Notes: generated from the sequence alone by a model not told the origin. A stretch of DNA of 64,000 nt from Pseudobutyrivibrio sp. MD2005 (GCF_000621865.1 NZ_KK211360.1:80890-144889); one strand, 5' to 3'. Shown: positions 16,812 to 24,015, numbered from the stretch's first letter. Program-made: numbers and translations.

Positions 16812-17391
16812 ATGAAAGTTGCAACAGCTGGAACCTGCGGTCCTTAGAACGGTAGGATTGATTTCTATTGAAAACATCCAGCCAGGAGATATGGTTTATG
16901 CCAAGGAAACAGTTGGTGTAGAACAATCCGTAGATGTAAGTCAGGATGCTGAGACCGCTCCGGTACTTGAAGTATTCTCACATGAGGTTGATGAGACATA
17001 CATCGTAACTATTGATGGCGAGGATATTGAGACTACTGCAAATCATCCATTCTATGATGAAGATGGCGAGCAGGTAGAGGCTAAAGATCTTGAAGAAGGC
17101 GATGAGCTCACAACCGAAGATGGTAGCACAGCTTCAGTAGATTCTGTTGAATGCGTACATCATGATGAACCAGTAACTGTATACAACTTCTGTGTAATGG
17201 AAGACCATACTTACTTTGTAGGTGAGCATGGGGTACTGGTGCATAATGAATGTGATGGATCAGCACTTGATAGCTTCGATAAAAAAGTAAAGGAAAGCAG
17301 AACAAAATGGGGGAAGGAGCATGGAAAAGGTAATGTTAAGCATAATAATGCGATAGAAGACGAGTTGGATAAGGCTCGCCAGAACCATTAA
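16812..17391 (+). pseudogene. remnant of a polymorphic toxin: pretoxin Hint domain, frameshifted
   Basis: From 16834 the sequence reads as a Hint/intein-like autoprocessing domain: GLISIENIQPGDMVYAKE, TANHPFYDEDGEQ, YNFCVMEDHTYFVGEHGV and terminal VLVHNE. Upstream, the AGT motif that normally follows the first cysteine is in another frame (ATG 16812), one base out and ending at a TAG. The catalytic N-terminal cysteine is absent. The large N-terminal export part of such toxins is missing, and after the cleavage site only 47 residues of toxin domain remain (KEHGKGNVKHNNAIEDEL). The gene stops exactly where the convergent AbiE module begins. It is best read as a dead fragment of a contact-dependent or Rhs-like toxin. 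Confidence 0.75.
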
Positions 17392-18290
17392 AAAATATCT
17401 TTTGTAAATTCCATTATAAATGCCTTCACATCTTGATATGAAATCTCATCAGATATGAGATTTCTAGTGGTACGCTCGTAATCATTTTCGTAGAAATCTT
17501 TATCACAAAATTCTTTGATTGTGGCAGCTATATCTACGCTAGGCTCGGCAGAAGGAGCTACATTATCTTTTATTTCTAATCTATGATTACGAACCTCAGT
17601 GACAAGAGATTTGAAATTTTCATCTACTGCAACTTGCTGTCCAAGCTTATAAATATCATATAGATGGCGTGAGTTTCTTGCAGCTTTGTTTTGAATGTAG
17701 TAGTCACATAAAGCAAACAGCTTATCAATCAATGTTCGCTCTAAAGATTGCACCTGCATAGGAAATGGCAGAAGATTATACTCTTCAATTAATTCAGGTT
17801 CCTCATCTTTTAAAGCTTCATAGATATAGTTTCCTATCATTCTCTCTTCGGTTGGAAAAGCATAAGACATTAGGGCAGTTTCCAGCTTTACATATGTAGT
17901 CAAAAAAGGATTATCTACTATGGAGCTATATGCAAAATCGTAGTGATTGTAATCTTTATTACTTTCAATAGAATCCCAGTTTGCTATTGTAAATCCTAAT
18001 TTATCTGCAATGGATTTTAAGATATCGTATTTAAGATTCTTTCTTCTGCTTTTTCCTAAATGTTCAGTGAATGTAATATCAATATCTTCTGAAAAACGAT
18101 CTATTACTCCAAAGGCCTTCGAAAGAGAAGTGCCGCCTTTAAAGCAGATAGGATAATCACATGAAGAAAGCTCCTTAAGGATAATTGTGACATAGTAATC
18201 CTTCTCTATGATATCTTGGGCTTGACCCATCTTTTCTGCAGTAAGGGCGACGGTATCGCCAAATAATTCTTTATCATTGTGCAAGTACAT
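17388..18290 (-). CDS. abiEii: AbiEii-type nucleotidyltransferase toxin
   Basis: The 300-residue protein carries the DNA-polymerase-beta-like nucleotidyltransferase signature of AbiEii/AbiGii toxins: KGGTSLSKAFGVIDRFSEDIDI, with the glycine-rich motif at residues 52-58 and the paired acidic residues at 69-71. In the type IV toxin-antitoxin system AbiE, such toxins act on NTPs or tRNA and block growth, giving phage abortive infection. The start overlaps the end of the upstream abiEi gene by 17 nt on the same strand, so the two are translationally coupled, antitoxin first. Its stop overlaps the stop of the Hint remnant. A 63-bp near-identical copy of its codons 83-104 lies at 20533-20595. Confidence 0.9.
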   Translation of the reverse strand: MYLHNDKELFGDTVALTAEKMGQAQDIIEKDYYVTIILKELSSCDYPICFKGGTSLSKAFGVIDRFSEDIDITFTEHLGKSRRKNLKYDILKSIADKLGFTIANWDSIESNKDYNHYDFAYSSIVDNPFLTTYVKLETALMSYAFPTEERMIGNYIYEALKDEEPELIEEYNLLPFPMQVQSLERTLIDKLFALCDYYIQNKAARNSRHLYDIYKLGQQVAVDENFKSLVTEVRNHRLEIKDNVAPSAEPSVDIAATIKEFCDKDFYENDYERTTRNLISDEISYQDVKAFIMEFTKDIF

Positions 18291-18900
18291 TGTCTAACCT
18301 CAATTCATAATAAAATTTGAATGCTGTGAGTGGAAACTTTCTTATATATTCATCCACGTCGCTTCTTTTTATGTTATGTGATTCAATAAATTTCAAGAAG
18401 CATTGTCTGGCTTCTTCATAATCATAATCTAAATATGAGTCTAAATCCGACAATAGATACAGCATTTGTAATATGTATACGTTTTCTTCGGTGATGGCTG
18501 TAAGTGGCTTTTTTACATTAAATTTTCTGTTACCAATAATAACATCCCTAGGGGCTGAGTTAGTGTTGTTACTTACTATCTCAACTACATGAGGAACCTG
18601 GGTAGAGATGCCAATCTGATTTGCAAAGGTATTTCCTGTATAGAATCCATCAACCTTTCCATTCTTGACTATAAATCTATATTTGGCAACGGTATCTGCT
18701 GTTGGTCCAACTGCTGATTTAAGCCTGGTTTTCTTTGGTATATAATAAATGCCATTATCATACTTAGCAAGCACCCCCTTTTTGCATAGCGTAGATAGCT
18801 GCTGGGTAAGGGCTGGCTTTGAAATAGTGCCATCATATATATCTGAGAAGAAGATTGGCTCACCTTCTTTATACTTATCTTTTATGTAATTGTATATCAT
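18274..18900 (-). CDS. abiEi: AbiEi-type antitoxin / transcriptional regulator
   Basis: This 208-residue protein has an N-terminal winged-helix region (about residues 1-55: IFFSDIYDGTISKPALTQQLSTL then GVLAKYDNGIYYIP), typical of AbiEi antitoxins and the related DUF6088 proteins, and a C-terminal domain that in characterised AbiEi is needed for antitoxicity. It precedes and overlaps abiEii, the standard order. AbiEi of other bacteria represses its own promoter by binding inverted repeats; matching repeats are present just upstream. A GGCGGTGAT ribosome-binding site precedes the ATG at 18900. Base composition is similar to the neighbours, so transfer is suggested only by context. Confidence 0.85.
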   Translation of the reverse strand: MIYNYIKDKYKEGEPIFFSDIYDGTISKPALTQQLSTLCKKGVLAKYDNGIYYIPKKTRLKSAVGPTADTVAKYRFIVKNGKVDGFYTGNTFANQIGISTQVPHVVEIVSNNTNSAPRDVIIGNRKFNVKKPLTAITEENVYILQMLYLLSDLDSYLDYDYEEARQCFLKFIESHNIKRSDVDEYIRKFPLTAFKFYYELRLDNVLAQ

Positions 18901-18911
18901 ATCATCACCGC

Positions 18912-18978
18912 CTTAACAATCTGAAATAAAAAATATATTTCGTTAAGTCTATTTTAACATGTTATTAGAATATGTCAA
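18912..18978 (-). promoter_or_regulatory. abiE promoter with candidate AbiEi operators
   Basis: Read on the minus strand, TTGACA (18973-18978) and TAAAAT (18951-18956) form a promoter with a 16-bp spacer. The perfect palindrome TAACATGTTA (18955-18964) overlaps the -10. Downstream, between promoter and start codon, is an inverted repeat (CTTAAC at 18912-18917 with GTTAAG at 18942-18947, plus inner GAAAT/ATTTC). Both are good candidates for autorepression by AbiEi. Confidence 0.55.
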
Positions 18979-19080
18979 AGAAAAAGTAGTCTCAAGTTGT
19001 AAAGGGGGCAGCCTAACTAATGTGGTCAACTTAAGTATCACATTGGGGTTAGACAATCAATCTATAAATTTGAAAAATGA

Positions 19081-19177
19081 CCAACAGAAACATATTGCGT
19101 ATATCTTGATAATTTGAGATAATATCTTCTGTTGGAAAAATTGTATAGGCTATATACCTATAAAGGCAGATAGCCTA
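19081..19177 (+). promoter_or_regulatory. candidate promoter/leader of the zinc-ribbon gene with inverted repeats
   Basis: TTGCGT at 19095 and GATAAT at 19118 are 17 bp apart, a fair promoter. It is bracketed by a 9-bp inverted repeat, 19081-19089 and 19127-19135. Further down, TAGGCTAT (19146-19153) and ATAGCCTA (19170-19177) can form a hairpin ending a few bases before the ribosome-binding site. An alternative pairing TATAGG/CCTATA overlaps it. Confidence 0.35.
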
Positions 19178-19194
19178 ACGAAGGGAGAAAGAAA

Positions 19195-19488
19195 ATGTTT
19201 ATTTTATTTGGTACAACTGAAAAAACAAAAGTTATGACAGAGATTGAAACTAATGAACTCTGCATGAATTGTAATAATATGGTAAAGCATGGGATTATCA
19301 GAAAAAGATCATATTTTACATTATTTTTCATTCCATTGATTCCACTTCATACTCGCTATTCAATTATTTGTCCAGCATGTACTTTTGAAAGAAAGATAAA
19401 GAAGGCAGAGGCGAAAGCATTCTGCAATCGTATAGTAACTATGGTTGATAACGAATTCGGTTACAGCGAAAACAAAAAGGGGGCATAA
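19195..19488 (+). CDS. zinc-ribbon protein
   Basis: The 97-residue protein has two cysteine pairs, CMNC near residue 23 and CPAC near residue 61, separated by a hydrophobic stretch (RSYFTLFFIPLIPLHTRYSIIC). This is the zinc-ribbon type found in short bacterial proteins that sit at the membrane; the family function is not known to me. GGGAGAAAG lies before the ATG. The next gene starts 3 nt after its stop and encodes a small membrane protein, so the two are probably made together. Confidence 0.7.
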   Translation: MFILFGTTEKTKVMTEIETNELCMNCNNMVKHGIIRKRSYFTLFFIPLIPLHTRYSIICPACTFERKIKKAEAKAFCNRIVTMVDNEFGYSENKKGA

Positions 19489-19491
19489 GAT

Positions 19492-19929
19492 ATGTTGGAT
19501 AAAAAGTATAGAAAGAAAAATGGTAAGGCTTATCTTGTAATTTTTTTCAATTCGTTCAGAAGAGTATTTGTAGGTCTATTCCTGTTAATCACATTGTTTT
19601 GCTTAGTTGCATTCGCATTAATTCCTGCAGTAGTTTTCTTAGCACTTACTATACTTGAGTTTTATAGATGTAAGGAAATTGATAATGTAACTGATAATCT
19701 TCGTGAATACGGAGTATTAATGGTAAATCATCCTGAATATACTGTTTATGATTTCTCTAAGGCATTAAGAAAAGATGTAGAAACAGTAAATTCTGATATT
19801 GAGAAGATGCTTAAAAAGAAGGTTTTATTTGGTAATGCTGAGCAAACAAGATTTTGCCTAGATGAGGATTTCAATTTAAGGGTTCTCTTACAACAGAATG
19901 GATGGGCTAGTGCAGTATTTGTAAACTAA
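19492..19929 (+). CDS. small membrane protein of unknown function
   Basis: The 145-residue protein has a basic N-terminus and one long or two close hydrophobic segments (about residues 23-56, VGLFLLITLFCLVAFALIPAV and onward). A soluble C-terminal domain follows, with a helix-turn-helix-like stretch (HPEYTVYDFSKALRKDVETVNSDIEKMLKKKVLF). This looks like a membrane-anchored winged-helix fragment; a DNA-binding role is speculative. It is coupled to the zinc-ribbon gene upstream. A GTATCACTT-family hairpin with T-rich tail lies 50 nt downstream and may terminate the pair. Confidence 0.6.
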   Translation: MLDKKYRKKNGKAYLVIFFNSFRRVFVGLFLLITLFCLVAFALIPAVVFLALTILEFYRCKEIDNVTDNLREYGVLMVNHPEYTVYDFSKALRKDVETVNSDIEKMLKKKVLFGNAEQTRFCLDEDFNLRVLLQQNGWASAVFVN

Positions 19930-19978
19930 AAAAGCAATCTTTTATCAAAATATGATGTATTAAAGATGTAAAATATAA

Positions 19979-20017
19979 TAGTATCACTTTGAAAGAATTC
20001 AATGTGATACTATTTTT
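19979..20017 (+). repeat. single GTATCACTT-family hairpin, probable terminator
   Basis: The arms 19980-19993 and 19998-20011 pair with one mismatch and are followed by ATTTTT. The core arms match the 16.5-kb array but the loop between them is 12 nt, not 15. Confidence 0.6.
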
Positions 20018-20060
20018 GATATGAGTAATTTGGAGGCGGAATAATTTATGGAAGAAAAAA

Positions 20061-20495
20061 ATGAGTAATATAGGTGAAAGCAAAGTATATAATAAAATAT
20101 ATAATCGTGATGATGTGTTATTGTGGGATGTAATTGAGTTTCAAGATAATACAACTTTAAAAGTTAATATTATATCAACCAATTCGAAATATAAGCAGGG
20201 AATCCGGATTGCTGTTGATTTTGGTGATGGCTTAATAGATATTAATGGATTAACCGGTAAAGAGTTTTATCTGATGGAAGATACCTGTCCAAAAGATGCG
20301 ATAGTAAAAGTGAGTTCAAAAAGGGGAAAACTTAGTGTTTACAATGTTTATGAAAGGACTGATGGAAATCTTCGATCATTAGGTGATTACAGCGGAATGA
20401 TTGTAAAAGAAAATGGTAAATATAGAGAGTATAGATGTACTACGTCCAGTATAGATGATTTTAATACACTGGTTTTTTCCATAGAGATTACGTAA
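20061..20495 (+). CDS. hypothetical protein with a questionable start
   Basis: This is a 144-residue soluble protein with no family I recognise; it is beta-rich in appearance (DDVLLWDVIEFQDNTTLKVN, GIRIAVDFGDGLIDINGL). The start is odd. A strong GGAGGCGG site (20032-20039) stands 9 nt before ATG 20048, but that frame runs ATG GAA GAA and then stops after six codons. The long frame begins at ATG 20061 with only a weak site. The two frames differ by one A in a run of seven A (20054-20060), so either the gene is frameshifted, or slippage makes the longer form, or 20061 is the true start. Confidence 0.55.
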   Translation: MSNIGESKVYNKIYNRDDVLLWDVIEFQDNTTLKVNIISTNSKYKQGIRIAVDFGDGLIDINGLTGKEFYLMEDTCPKDAIVKVSSKRGKLSVYNVYERTDGNLRSLGDYSGMIVKENGKYREYRCTTSSIDDFNTLVFSIEIT

Positions 20496-20532
20496 GTAGT
20501 AGAATCTAGAATTTTGAATTTGAATTATTGAA

Positions 20533-20595
20533 TTTGCTATTGTAAATCCTAACTTATCTGCAATGGATTTTAAGATATCGTATTTAAGATTCTTT
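20533..20595. repeat. 63-bp duplicate of an internal piece of abiEii
   Basis: Bases 20533-20595 match 17980-18042 at 62 of 63 positions, same orientation (offset 2553; the one difference is at 20553). The source encodes abiEii residues about 83-104 on the minus strand. No flanking abiEii sequence is present here. The rest of the 20496-20825 gap holds a terminator and the leader of the acetyltransferase. Confidence 0.9.
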
Positions 20596-20652
20596 GAGCC
20601 TATGAATTTTTTTCTGTAAATATGGAACTTCTATGATAATTTAGATTTGTGA

Positions 20653-20685
20653 TGGGTGTAGTCAGATTGGCTACATCCTTTTTTA
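20653..20685 (+). terminator. intrinsic terminator
   Basis: The arms 20654-20661 and 20671-20678 form an 8-bp stem with one G-U, followed by six T. No intact gene ends immediately before it, so it may belong to the hypothetical gene at 20061 or to a lost gene. Confidence 0.65.
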
Positions 20686-20788
20686 GAACTATACAGTTCC
20701 TTGGAAGACAAGTCAAGAAATATTTGTTTTATTCAACTTCTTAGTGTATGCTTTTGAAAACATATACAATCATAGGAGGGCATAAAAA

Positions 20789-20815
20789 ATGGAATCTGAA
20801 ATGGAACTAGTATAA
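20789..20815 (+). CDS. eight-codon open frame, possible leader peptide of the acetyltransferase gene
   Basis: AGGAGGG at 20774-20780 lies 8 nt before ATG 20789, which opens MESEMELV and stops. The stop overlaps the AAGGAGG site of the acetyltransferase, so translation could be coupled. It may instead be the eroded start of a former gene. Confidence 0.3.
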   Translation: MESEMELV

Positions 20816-20825
20816 GGAGGCAACA

Positions 20826-21230
20826 ATGAACATCAAATATACAGATAAGCATAACTTTAATAAAAATGAACTAGAAGAATTATTTTTATCAGTGGATTGG
20901 TCTTCAGGTCATTATCCTGAAAAACTCTGTGTAGCAATGAAAAATTTTAATACCGTTTTTTCAGCTTATGATAAGGATAAACTTGTTGGAATGGTATGTG
21001 CCATGGATGATGGTGTTATGAATGCATACGTCCATTATTTGTTGGTAAATCCTGATTATCAAGATCAGAAGATTGGCAGGACTTTAATCGAAAAGATTAA
21101 AGAAAAGTACGAAAGCTATCTTAGAATAGCTGTAATTGCATATGACAATGAAATGAACTTTTACAACAACTGTGGCTTTGAAAAAAGTAAAGATGCATCA
21201 CCTATGTTTATAACATCCTTGTGGACATAA
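20826..21230 (+). CDS. GNAT family N-acetyltransferase
   Basis: The 134-residue protein has the GNAT core: LVGMVCAMDDGVMNAYVHYLLVNPDYQDQKIGRTLIEKIKEKY, where the Q-x-x-G-x-G/R-type pyrophosphate loop reads DQKIGR. The tail is AVIAYDNEMNFYNNCGFEK, typical of the fourth motif. It transfers an acetyl group from acetyl-CoA to an unknown amine; candidates are amino acids, polyamines or a drug. AAGGAGG is 5 nt before the ATG. It stands alone, with a terminator-like hairpin downstream and a decayed transposase beyond. Confidence 0.85.
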   Translation: MNIKYTDKHNFNKNELEELFLSVDWSSGHYPEKLCVAMKNFNTVFSAYDKDKLVGMVCAMDDGVMNAYVHYLLVNPDYQDQKIGRTLIEKIKEKYESYLRIAVIAYDNEMNFYNNCGFEKSKDASPMFITSLWT

Positions 21231-21246
21231 TTTATAACCATTGAAA

Positions 21247-21285
21247 GACCTCAATCTCAGTTAAGAGACTGAGGTCATAATTTTT
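21247..21285 (+). terminator. intrinsic terminator after the acetyltransferase gene
   Basis: The arms 21247-21258 and 21265-21276 pair over 12 positions with one mismatch. TTTTT follows at 21281. It touches the IS256-type remnant, so part of it could be an IS end. Confidence 0.6.
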
Positions 21286-21361
21286 AGTCTGTTAATCTGC
21301 CAGCATACATGATTGAAAGCTCTCCACGAACTTTGCCCCAATTTCGGATTGGCATTGTCCA
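21284..21361 (-). pseudogene. C-terminal tail of an IS256-family (Mutator) transposase
   Basis: On the minus strand, 25 codons read WTMPIRNWGKV then RGELSIMYAGRLTD and a TAA. The W-x-x-P-I-R-NWG pattern followed by a short amphipathic helix and GRL at the end is the typical C-terminus of IS256-type DDE transposases. Nothing upstream in this frame continues it: the sequence runs straight into the end of the Pr6Pr-like gene. It marks a former insertion sequence in this accessory block. Confidence 0.7.
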
Positions 21362-21384
21362 TTATTAAATTTACAGAGATTTTT

Positions 21385-22098
21385 TCAAAGGCTCGTAACT
21401 TCAAAAAACCATAACCATGACAGCTTCCTGTTAAGAAGATACAGCACTGTAGCTATAGAGTATGCAATGATATATATAATCAAAATCGAGCCAATTATCA
21501 TCCATATAGGTAACTTGGTAGGATCCAAAAAAGGATAAGGAATCATATTCATTGGCATAACTTCTGCTGTGAAAAGCTGAATAATTATAAGTCCATATAT
21601 CGTAATAAACCAGGTTCCGTTAAGTCTCGTAAGAGGTTTTACTTTGCCTATTGGTGAATCATTTGTAATGAATGAAATAACCATAAGAACAGGGAGAATA
21701 AAGTGAGTTACAACCTCATCCCACTCATCAAGAGCTGACGGATCTCCCAGGCAGAATCCTATAAATACCACAATCATTATTACCGCCTCTGAAACTGCAC
21801 AGGAAAGTCTTATAAAATATACCGGAACATGCGTCATTTCTTTACTTGTAACTAATTCATACATGTTAACAACTATAAATATGAGTGAGCCAATCATAGT
21901 AAAAAGCGTTCCATCAACAGTGAGCCATCTGAGAGCATATATTCCTGCCTTTTTTGCAAAGACAATATACATCGGAACTATTCCAATCATCACAATAACC
22001 ATGGATATTACCAGATTTATTGTCTTTTTAAGGCGAAAGCGTCTGTCGAATTTTTCCATTACCCCGTCAAGATTATCAACTTTACTCAATGTGCACAT
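21385..22098 (-). CDS. multi-pass membrane protein, Pr6Pr-like
   Basis: The 237-residue protein has six hydrophobic segments (about residues 30-50, 65-83, 93-116, 127-146, 160-178 and 196-220). Spacing and the HFILPVLMVISFI segment resemble the Pr6Pr/FAR-17a-like family of six-helix membrane proteins of unknown function; that assignment is tentative. The start at 22098 overlaps the end of the glycosyltransferase by 13 nt. A later ATG at 22059 (MEKFDRRF) is an alternative start, and its product would begin just before the first helix. Co-translation with the glycosyltransferase suggests a shared role in membrane lipid or cell-surface glycan. Confidence 0.6.
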   Translation of the reverse strand: MCTLSKVDNLDGVMEKFDRRFRLKKTINLVISMVIVMIGIVPMYIVFAKKAGIYALRWLTVDGTLFTMIGSLIFIVVNMYELVTSKEMTHVPVYFIRLSCAVSEAVIMIVVFIGFCLGDPSALDEWDEVVTHFILPVLMVISFITNDSPIGKVKPLTRLNGTWFITIYGLIIIQLFTAEVMPMNMIPYPFLDPTKLPIWMIIGSILIIYIIAYSIATVLYLLNRKLSWLWFFEVTSL

Positions 22099-23264
22099 AC
22101 CCCTTCCATGTTTGTAATGACTTCATCATAGATTTCCAGCGTGCTGTCCACGAAATGTTTATCATCAAACCTCAAAGACATCTCTTTCGCATTTTGGCCA
22201 AGTTTAAGCCGCATATCCTCATTTTCTAATATTTTCATGATATATTCACAAAAATCATCTCCAGTTTCAAAGGAATACCCGTTTACTCCGTTTTCCAGAA
22301 CTCCTTTAAGACACATGTCTTTTCTGCATACTATTGGCAAACTACAGGCCATAGCCTCAATATATGACAAACTGTTAACCTCAAAATCCGATGCCGAAAC
22401 ATAGACTGTTCCTATGTTATAAAAACGATAAATCTGATCAGGAGGAATTCTTCCTGTGAAAAAAACAGAATCATTTATATTTAGTTTAGCTGTCTGTTTT
22501 TCCAGTTTTTTCCGGTATAATCCGTCTCCTACGATAACAAGCTGAATCTCCGGATCTTTTTCCAAAAGTTGTTTCATCCAATTCAGGATGTTTGTAATTT
22601 TCTTCTCCTTACCAAGACGTGATACCACAAGGAGAATCTTATTATTGTCACGGATGCCGTATTGGCTCATCAACTTTCTGCGCTCTTCTTTGGTCACATT
22701 TCTCTGAAACTTTTTTAGATTTATTCCGTTATGTAAAACTGTACACTTATTCTTTACGAATACATGCTGATCGAATGTCAGTGCTTTTTCAGCGGGCAAT
22801 ATAACAAGACTTGCATGTTTATATGCAAAAAGCCCCCACACTATCGGAATCAATGTGATTGGAAAAATTTTGGAAACTTTTCCAAACACATATTTTGAAT
22901 AATCTGTATGAGACGTCATGACAATAGGCGCACCACAAATATCAGAAATCATATTAGCTATGATCCCGGTAGGACCTTCTGTGTGAATATGGATAATGTC
23001 AGGCTTCCATGCAACAATTTCATCGATAAATGCATGTCTTCTGATATGACTCTTTTTCCATTCAGGATAAAAGATTGATCTATATGATTGCAGGTAATAA
23101 TCATCACCATTTTTATAACTTATATTCTGGTCGGATAAAGTAAGAACTTTCACTTCAATTCCACGCCTTCTCATTTCATCAGCGTAAACTGCTACTATCT
23201 GGGCAACGCCATTTATATCGTCCCTATATCCATCAGAAGTAATTAGAACCTTCAATTGCACCAT
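22086..23264 (-). CDS. glycosyltransferase family 4 protein
   Basis: This is a GT-B fold glycosyltransferase of about 392 residues. The N-terminal half shows VLITSDGYRDDINGVA and IIHIHTEGPTG. The C-terminal GT4 domain shows VVSRLGKEKKITNIL, VIVGDGLYRKKLE, FFTGRIPPDQIYRFY and the E-x7-E nucleotide-sugar motif EVNSLSYIE. It resembles processive diacylglycerol glucosyltransferases and mannosyltransferases, but donor and acceptor cannot be fixed. The start is uncertain: GGAGGGGG abuts ATG 23264, and GTG 23261 or TTG 23255 would give better spacing. An earlier in-frame ATG at 23288 lacks a ribosome site. The 3' end overlaps the Pr6Pr-like gene. Confidence 0.88.
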   Translation of the reverse strand: MVQLKVLITSDGYRDDINGVAQIVAVYADEMRRRGIEVKVLTLSDQNISYKNGDDYYLQSYRSIFYPEWKKSHIRRHAFIDEIVAWKPDIIHIHTEGPTGIIANMISDICGAPIVMTSHTDYSKYVFGKVSKIFPITLIPIVWGLFAYKHASLVILPAEKALTFDQHVFVKNKCTVLHNGINLKKFQRNVTKEERRKLMSQYGIRDNNKILLVVSRLGKEKKITNILNWMKQLLEKDPEIQLVIVGDGLYRKKLEKQTAKLNINDSVFFTGRIPPDQIYRFYNIGTVYVSASDFEVNSLSYIEAMACSLPIVCRKDMCLKGVLENGVNGYSFETGDDFCEYIMKILENEDMRLKLGQNAKEMSLRFDDKHFVDSTLEIYDEVITNMEGVCAH

Positions 23265-23407
23265 CCCCCTCCAGATTGTCCGTCTCAAATAATACAGCCT
23301 TACTTTTTAACTTTATTTCTGGTAGTGTATCAAATCGGTATGATTAATTTGTTAAAAATAAATATCTTGCAGTATTTGCGCCAAAAACAGACAGGGATAG
23401 ATGTACA

Positions 23408-23500
23408 ATGCTTGAGGGAAGTGCTCTTGAGGGAGAATGGACAAAGCAACTTCCAAAGCATGATATGAATATTGTAGTTATGGAGAATAAAAAATCCTAA
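23408..23500 (+). pseudogene. short coding remnant
   Basis: Thirty codons starting MLEGSALEGEWTK and ending MENKKS are open in a gap of about 300 bp that otherwise shows nothing. There is no ribosome-binding site. The composition looks like the end of a real protein rather than random AT-rich sequence. I cannot name the parent. Confidence 0.35.
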
Positions 23501-23568
23501 GTAAATAATATAATCAAATACCCTTCTGTGATATATTAGAAAGAAAAAATATAGCAAAGGGATTATTT

Positions 23569-24015
23569 ATGAAAAAGACGTTAGTTACATTATTATTGGC
23601 TTGTATGCTTGTGGGCTGTGGAAATAAGCAGAGTGATGAGATAATTGGTGGGGCAGATGAGCCTACAAGTATTATATTAGAATCGGATTCAACAAAAGAT
23701 GATGAGAGCGGTGCAGATTCAATTACTGATGATGAGGCTTTTAATGCTATAAAAAACTACTGCTATGAGAATTATCCTGATGTAAAAGAATTAGAAGAGT
23801 CTGGAGAGTATGAGGTTTACTGGAATATTGAGTCTAGTGATGACAAGCAGATAGTTGTTGCATTTAGATCCTATACTGCAGCGATTGTTCGTTTTTACAT
23901 TGATACCGCCACAGGAGAAACCTACATAACAGAATATGTTTCAGGCATTACTGATAAGGAGGAGCCTACTGGAGAGACTTTTAATGTAAAAGACTATTTT
24001 GAAATAGGTGAATAA
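23569..24015 (+). CDS. small lipoprotein with a GGADEPTSI motif
   Basis: The 148-residue protein has a signal peptide with lipobox LVGC (Cys17). Immediately after the acylated cysteine comes IIGGADEPTSIILES, which resembles the GGADGPTSI motif of the sodium-pump decarboxylase beta subunit (OadB/GcdB), here in a protein with no membrane helices. The C-terminal half (about 55-148) is a small soluble domain, YCYENYPDVKELEESGEYEVYW, with no family that I can name. The gene has its own weak ribosome site, and the next gene overlaps or abuts its stop. Confidence 0.7.
   Translation: MKKTLVTLLLACMLVGCGNKQSDEIIGGADEPTSIILESDSTKDDESGADSITDDEAFNAIKNYCYENYPDVKELEESGEYEVYWNIESSDDKQIVVAFRSYTAAIVRFYIDTATGETYITEYVSGITDKEEPTGETFNVKDYFEIGE

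Noticed and set aside
19011-19052. Half-site AAGTATCACATT as another member of the hairpin repeat family
   Set aside because: Only one arm resembles the family; the local pairing uses different bases (CTAAC/GTTAG with TAATGTG/CACATT), so it is listed neither as a copy nor as a terminator.
23330-23557. 75-residue minus-strand open frame between the glycosyltransferase and lipoprotein genes
   Set aside because: It has no ribosome site, is AT-rich with mostly Ile, Tyr and Phe, and overlaps a more convincing + strand coding scrap.
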